From NCBI GenBank assembly GCA_021805775.1, contig JAJZED010000008.1:35907-99906 (forward strand): a stretch of 64,000 nucleotides of DNA, written 5' to 3'. Shown here piece after piece: positions 60,402 through 64,000 of this stretch; position 1 is the first letter of the stretch; the number at the start of each line of letters is the position of its first letter. The notes beneath the pieces were generated by a model. It had not been told where the DNA came from. It worked only from the letters and a program-made list of their open reading frames with translations, and made no database searches. The position numbers and the translations under genes are program-made. The DNA comes from a bacterium (lineage in GTDB: Bacteria > Vulcanimicrobiota > Vulcanimicrobiia > Vulcanimicrobiales > Vulcanimicrobiaceae).

Positions 60402-62042
60402 TTACGTGCTCGGGTAGGTGTTGCCGGCGGCGGCATTATACAGCGGCTGGTTCGGAATCGGGGTGAGACACTCCGAGCACGGGTCGCAGGACACGGTTCG
60501 CACCGTCAGCAAGGGCTCGACGAGATAGCTGATCGTGCAATTCGTATGCGTGGTACCGGTCCACGTTGAATTGACGTGGTCCCACGTGTCGAAACCGACG
60601 TCGCAGTTCGCGGCGTTGCAGTCGAGATAGGTGACGTTCGACGCAACGGTATTCTTAAAGTTGGGGCGCGGATCCGGAGCCCATCCGAATCCGATCCCGC
60701 GCATGTCGGGTACGTGGTTATCGTTCTGCACCGATACGTTCGATGCGTTGCAATTGGTGAATCCGATCGCGGGTCCCCACGAGCTAAAGCCCGCAGCCTG
60801 CAGGTCTTCGGGGTTAATCGCGCGGATGTCATTCGCAGTGCAATCCGTCGCGGTAATGCCTCCCAAACTATAGACTTCAAGCCCGGTCGCTTTTGCTCCG
60901 GAGGCGGGATGCGTTGCGAGGTCGTTGGAACCGTCAAGAACGCGCGTCGCGCTGAAGCTTTGAACGCTGCTCAACCAACAGAGAAAGAACGACATTCCAT
61001 GTGCGTCGTCGCAGCACCCGGTGATATCGGCCGCGGAACAATTCTGAAACGCTAAATTATTGCAGAATGTCGGTAGGAAGCCGATCGTCGTATGCCCTGA
61101 TGTCAGCACGTTGCTGTGGAAAAACGACTGAAGCGCCAAAGCTGTGCAGCCTGTCGTCGTCACGTAGGCGCAGCCGAGATAGCTGAAACCTTTCACGCCG
61201 CCGTCGTTATTCGTAAGTGCGTTTGCCGTACAATTGGTAATTGTCGAGAGATTCGTCGAGACCAATTGAAAGCCCGCGCTCGCGTCGGTCGTGACATTCA
61301 TATTCGTGACGCTGCAATTGGCGATCGCAACATCTTGCCCGTTCATAGCGAGAATGCCGCTGGGCGTGAGCTCGCGCACGTTGAGGTTTTGCATACAGAG
61401 GCCCGTGACCGTGAGGTTCGAGACGGCGAGGCCGCAGACGCCCGAGGCAAAAACCCCGTGCTCGGTAAACGACGCGAGGGTGCCGTTGGCGATCGTGACG
61501 TTGTCGACCGGCCCTACGACGCTGATGGCGCTGATCTGTGCGCTCTTATCGGCGATCGCTGCCGATAACGTGTAGCCGCCGAGATCGAGCGTGACGTTGC
61601 TGGCTTGAATTGTTATCGCCGCCATCGCGCTCGTGCTCGGGCTCCACGTGAGGTTGCCGCCGAGCGTGTACGTGCCGGGTGAGGTGATGCAGATCCCCGA
61701 GCTCGGAATAGACAAGATCGTGTTACCCTGCTGCACCTGTCCGCACGACGCGCTCAGGTAACGCCGATGGAGCGCTTCAAGCGCCGGTGCGACGTCGAAC
61801 GTATCGAGCAACCACTGCTTGTCGAGATGCGCGAGGGCCGGGTGCGAGAGGACGCCGTCTAAGCCGTATCGGCCGAACGAATTCGTCGGAAGCGGGACGC
61901 AGAGCCCGGTAAGCGGCGTCGGCGTGGCAATCGGGCTCGGCATCGAGCCTCCGCCTCCACCGCCGCACGCAGCGAGTGTGCCGGTTGCAAGAACGCCTTG
62001 GATCAATCGTGCCCGGGAAATATAATTTCCGTGCTCCGACAT
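60402..62042 (-). CDS. Lipoprotein with parallel beta-helix (Asn/Cys-rich)
   Basis: 546 residues; ATG at 62042 with a weak ribosome-binding site. Signal MSEHGNYISRARLIQGVLA ends in lipobox TLAACGGGG. The body has many short N-containing repeats (SNLTVTGLCMQNLNV, VAIANCSVTNMNV, NCTANALTNNDG), typical of right-handed parallel beta-helix/NosD-like proteins. About 25 Cys residues are spread regularly, unusual for the family. Follows the TlpA-like gene by 11 bp. Confidence 0.75.
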   Translation of the reverse strand: MSEHGNYISRARLIQGVLATGTLAACGGGGGGSMPSPIATPTPLTGLCVPLPTNSFGRYGLDGVLSHPALAHLDKQWLLDTFDVAPALEALHRRYLSASCGQVQQGNTILSIPSSGICITSPGTYTLGGNLTWSPSTSAMAAITIQASNVTLDLGGYTLSAAIADKSAQISAISVVGPVDNVTIANGTLASFTEHGVFASGVCGLAVSNLTVTGLCMQNLNVRELTPSGILAMNGQDVAIANCSVTNMNVTTDASAGFQLVSTNLSTITNCTANALTNNDGGVKGFSYLGCAYVTTTGCTALALQSFFHSNVLTSGHTTIGFLPTFCNNLAFQNCSAADITGCCDDAHGMSFFLCWLSSVQSFSATRVLDGSNDLATHPASGAKATGLEVYSLGGITATDCTANDIRAINPEDLQAAGFSSWGPAIGFTNCNASNVSVQNDNHVPDMRGIGFGWAPDPRPNFKNTVASNVTYLDCNAANCDVGFDTWDHVNSTWTGTTHTNCTISYLVEPLLTVRTVSCDPCSECLTPIPNQPLYNAAAGNTYPST

Positions 62043-62053
62043 CGCTTCAGGAC

Positions 62054-62827
62054 CTATGGCGCCGTGATGCCGAGCTTGCGAAGTTGCGCTGCGATTGGAT
62101 TCATCGAACTGTAATACCCCGTGATGTCGGCGCGGACGATTCCATGCCCATCGATCACAAACGTATGCGGCAGCGCAAGATAGGTTGGCGTCGTTTTCCC
62201 TGACGGCGAAGCGGATGCGTGAGGCGAAGCGCTTGCGTGCGGCGAAGCGGATGCGTGCGGCGCAACCGTGCCCCCCGGTGAGAGCACGACATGATGTGCC
62301 GAGGCGTATGCGAGGCACTGGGCATCCGTGTGTCCTTTGCAATAGGTTGCCACCTTCGAAACGATCGGGCGAATGAAGGCCGGGACTTTATTGCCTGACT
62401 GCGCGAAAATCGCGGGGAGCGTCTCGGGCGTGACGCCGTTGAGATGGAGTGTCATGTTCGGATCGGGGACATTCGCCTTCACAGGCGGCAGCGCAGTATT
62501 CGACGGGCGGTCGCTCACCACGGGAAATGGAATGTGGAACTTCTTTACGAGCGCTCTTCCGGCCGTAGGATTATCCATGTAATCGACGCCGAGAAAATCG
62601 ACGCGTCCTTTGAAGCGTTTGTAGTCGGCGACGACCTGCGGCAGTTCCTCGACGCAGCCGATGCACCACGAAGCGAAGGCAACGATCACGAGCGGTCGCC
62701 CCGCGGAGGCCGGAAGCCCGATTGCGGGCTTTCCAATCTGCAGGGCGCCGAGGTGAAAGGGCGCTCGAGGCATCGTTGCCAGGAGCAATACGGCAAGCGA
62801 TGCAATCGCTACAAAACGCAATTTCAT
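62054..62827 (-). CDS. TlpA-like thioredoxin-fold protein
   Basis: 257 residues. An N-terminal export signal (RFVAIASLAVLLLATMP) leads to the thioredoxin core RPLVIVAFASWCIGCVEELPQVV with a redox CxxC (C55, C58), and the later LPHTFVIDGHGIVRADITGYYS (cis-Pro region). It would reduce or exchange disulfides outside the cytoplasm. A proline/serine/histidine insert (HASASP repeated, 62206-62259) lies before the last domain. It may help the Cys-rich neighbour fold; inference. Confidence 0.82.
   Translation of the reverse strand: MKLRFVAIASLAVLLLATMPRAPFHLGALQIGKPAIGLPASAGRPLVIVAFASWCIGCVEELPQVVADYKRFKGRVDFLGVDYMDNPTAGRALVKKFHIPFPVVSDRPSNTALPPVKANVPDPNMTLHLNGVTPETLPAIFAQSGNKVPAFIRPIVSKVATYCKGHTDAQCLAYASAHHVVLSPGGTVAPHASASPHASASPHASASPSGKTTPTYLALPHTFVIDGHGIVRADITGYYSSMNPIAAQLRKLGITAP
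62206..62259 (-). repeat. Three tandem 18-bp units in the TlpA-like gene
   Basis: Units begin GGCGAAGCG on the plus strand and encode PHASAS repeats. The composition is like the lipoprotein repeat at 18491-18634, a flexible linker that may vary in length. Confidence 0.75.
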
Positions 62828-62865
62828 GCGGTGACATTCGCCGGAGGGCGACGGCTTCCCGGGCG

Positions 62866-63207
62866 CTATGGGTGCGGCGTATGCTGGGGCCGAATGACGA
62901 TCCGCGTCGTGCTGCCGTCGCTCCCGTGAATCGTAATACGCATCGCCCGCACGCGGGTGCTGCTCTCCTGAATCAACCCGAACTCCAAGCGCTCGCGCCC
63001 GTCGGGCGGCAGCGTGAGGCGCGCCTGCATCGGCATGCATACCGTCTCGGTGCAGAAGGCCGCGATCCACCCTGCGGGAAGGCCTTGCGTCGTCAGCGTC
63101 ACGTGTTTTTTGGGGCGCCCCGCGACGCGCAGCTCGTAACGGTAGGCTTCGCCGCTTACCGTCGGAAGATTTTTGCCGTGCCACGGGGAGAGCGTTAGCG
63201 TTACCAT
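62866..63207 (-). CDS. Small beta-rich protein of unknown function
   Basis: 113 residues from the ATG at 63207, one base after the acetyltransferase stop. Strands such as EAYRYELRVAGRPKKHVTLTTQ, ARLTLPPDGRERLEFGLI and VRAMRITIHGSDGSTTRIVI suggest an Ig-like sandwich of the kind seen in NEW3/COG1470 modules. No signal peptide seen; the longer frame to 63348 lies inside the neighbouring gene. Two Cys form CTETVC. Confidence 0.6.
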   Translation of the reverse strand: MVTLTLSPWHGKNLPTVSGEAYRYELRVAGRPKKHVTLTTQGLPAGWIAAFCTETVCMPMQARLTLPPDGRERLEFGLIQESSTRVRAMRITIHGSDGSTTRIVIRPQHTPHP

Positions 63208-63208
63208 G

Positions 63209-63778
63209 CTAGCTTTGGGTTTCGGCCGAGGCTCCGTGCGTTCCGCTTGCAGGGCGATAGCGCTCGAAGAAAAGTAACTCGGCGTTCTCCGTTGCAGCGG
63301 TGTCGAAGCGCACGAAGCCGCATTTTTCTGCGACGCGAACCGAAGCAAGGTTTTTCGCTTCGATCAGGCAGACGCTGCGTTCCGCAGCGAGATTGGCGTC
63401 GACCCACGCCGTCGCCGCGTGCAACGCTTCGGAGGCGTAGCCTCTGCCCCATACATCGGCGCAAAAGGCCCAGCCCGCTTCAAGAACACCCTGCATCGAC
63501 GCTGCGATCTCGCGTTGAAAATCGGCAAAGCCGATTTCGCCAATGAAGCGCGCCGACTGCTTTTCTTCGACGGCCCAGTATCCGTAACCCAAAAACTCCC
63601 ACAGTCCGACGTAGCCGCGCATCCGCGCCCAGGTTTGCAGGCGCGTCGACGGTGCCCCGATATGCAACGTGACGCGCGGGTCGGCCCACATTGCAACGCA
63701 TGCATCGAGATCCCCCGCTGCGTGCGGGCGCAGCCGCAGGCGCGGGGTTTCGAGGATCGGCGCGCGCTCGAATGGTAT
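63209..63778 (-). CDS. RimJ/RimL-type GNAT acetyltransferase with an apparent ATA start
   Basis: 189 residues. It has PILETPRLRLRPHAAGDLDACVAMWADPRV, ARFIGEIGFADFQRE, GWAFCADVWGRGYASEAL and LIEAKNLASVRVAEKCGFVRF, standard for N-terminal-protein or ribosomal-protein acetyltransferases. No ATG, GTG or TTG occurs near the conserved start. ATA at 63778 has GGGAGAG eight bases upstream, right after the previous stop. The only upstream ATG (63931) would overlap the preceding gene by over 130 bp. Confidence 0.82.
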   Translation of the reverse strand: MPFERAPILETPRLRLRPHAAGDLDACVAMWADPRVTLHIGAPSTRLQTWARMRGYVGLWEFLGYGYWAVEEKQSARFIGEIGFADFQREIAASMQGVLEAGWAFCADVWGRGYASEALHAATAWVDANLAAERSVCLIEAKNLASVRVAEKCGFVRFDTAATENAELLFFERYRPASGTHGASAETQS

Positions 63779-63792
63779 CGCTTCGTCTCTCC

Positions 63793-64000
63793 CTACTGCG
63801 CGCCGTCGATCGTTATATCGCCGCTCGTAGTCGAGAGGTTGGCTTTGGTCGTGCCGCTTCCCAACTGTGCCGACGCGTGCCGGTCTGCATATCGACCGCG
63901 AACGCGAATTCCGAGGTTCGTGTCGATCCATCCCGACGTGGTACGTGCGGTAAAACGCATCGACGGTTTTCGCGGCAGATAGAGCGAAATATCGCCGCTG
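63793..64000 (-). CDS. C-terminal part of a DUF4097-like protein (runs off window)
   Basis: Minus-strand frame ending TAG at 63793-63795. The visible part reads SGDISLYLPRKPSMRFTART, then LGSGTTKANLSTTSGDITIDGAQ. The SGDIS/TTSGDIT strand repeats match DUF4097/DUF2807 putative adhesins, as in the gene at 6356-7498. The start lies beyond base 64000. Confidence 0.7.
   Translation of the reverse strand, partial: SGDISLYLPRKPSMRFTARTTSGWIDTNLGIRVRGRYADRHASAQLGSGTTKANLSTTSGDITIDGAQ

Noticed and set aside
1-64000. tRNA or rRNA genes at island ends
   Set aside because: I scanned for T-loop and anticodon-arm patterns near 46525 and 56480 and elsewhere and found none I could fold convincingly.

Overview
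The window is a GC-rich (about 60-65% by eye) bacterial chromosome segment with dense, mostly co-directional gene clusters, frequent ATGA/GTGA start-stop overlaps and several GTG/TTG starts. The DUF1800/DUF1501 pair, a type 1B dihydroorotate dehydrogenase, a large set of proline/serine-linked lipoproteins with beta-propeller or Ig-like modules, and a Tes-like radical SAM enzyme suggest a poorly cultivated, probably didermic lineage. Candidatus Eremiobacterota (WPS-2/Vulcanimicrobiota) is my best guess, but this is inference without phylogeny. I saw no rRNA, tRNA or CRISPR.

Layout. 1-155: five tandem 31-bp repeats. 174-7498: acyl-CoA carboxylase beta subunit, DUF1800/DUF1501 secreted pair, PadR regulator, metallo-beta-lactamase-fold hydrolase, acetyltransferase, DUF4097-like surface protein. 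7533-11309: envelope regulation, with an ECF sigma factor, a probable anti-sigma factor, a two-component pair and a divergent membrane protein behind an ECF-like promoter. 11413-17348: a 47-residue small protein and a seven-gene operon pyrK-pyrD-pyrF-pyrE-hisC-GNAT-AI2E permease. 17528-24940: lipoproteins, a clostripain-like peptidase, a glycine-rich beta-helix protein, a TonB-like protein, apt. 24955-25569: palindromic repeats with an exact 215-bp duplication. 25662-28582: RelA/SpoT and a TauE/SafE permease.

28683-45425, all on the minus strand: an RND efflux pump, a glycosyltransferase, then a tandem array of at least seven lipoproteins. Most share an N-terminal Ig-like module followed by streptogramin-lyase/NHL-type propellers, so the region looks like a surface-protein expansion locus. 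45621-46524: rpsF and ssb.

46525-56609 is an accessory island. It holds a complete type I restriction-modification system (hsdM, hsdS, hsdR) and a three-gene operon of unknown function: a TIGR04255-like protein, an HTH protein and a protein with a SQTCD motif. That operon has a consensus -10 box so close to its start that its mRNA may be leaderless. The island is bounded by two direct copies of a structured motif, 40/44 identical, followed by an 18-nt variable spacer, an invariant 9-mer and a hairpin. These could be attachment sites or an undescribed structured RNA. This is the best candidate for something new here.

56610-64000: two zinc-ribbon membrane proteins; an Lgt-like protein overlapping a Tes-like radical SAM enzyme and a small membrane protein (a candidate membrane-lipid locus); then on the minus strand a beta-helix lipoprotein, a TlpA-like thioredoxin, a small beta protein, an acetyltransferase with an apparent ATA start, and the 3' end of a DUF4097-like gene running off the window.
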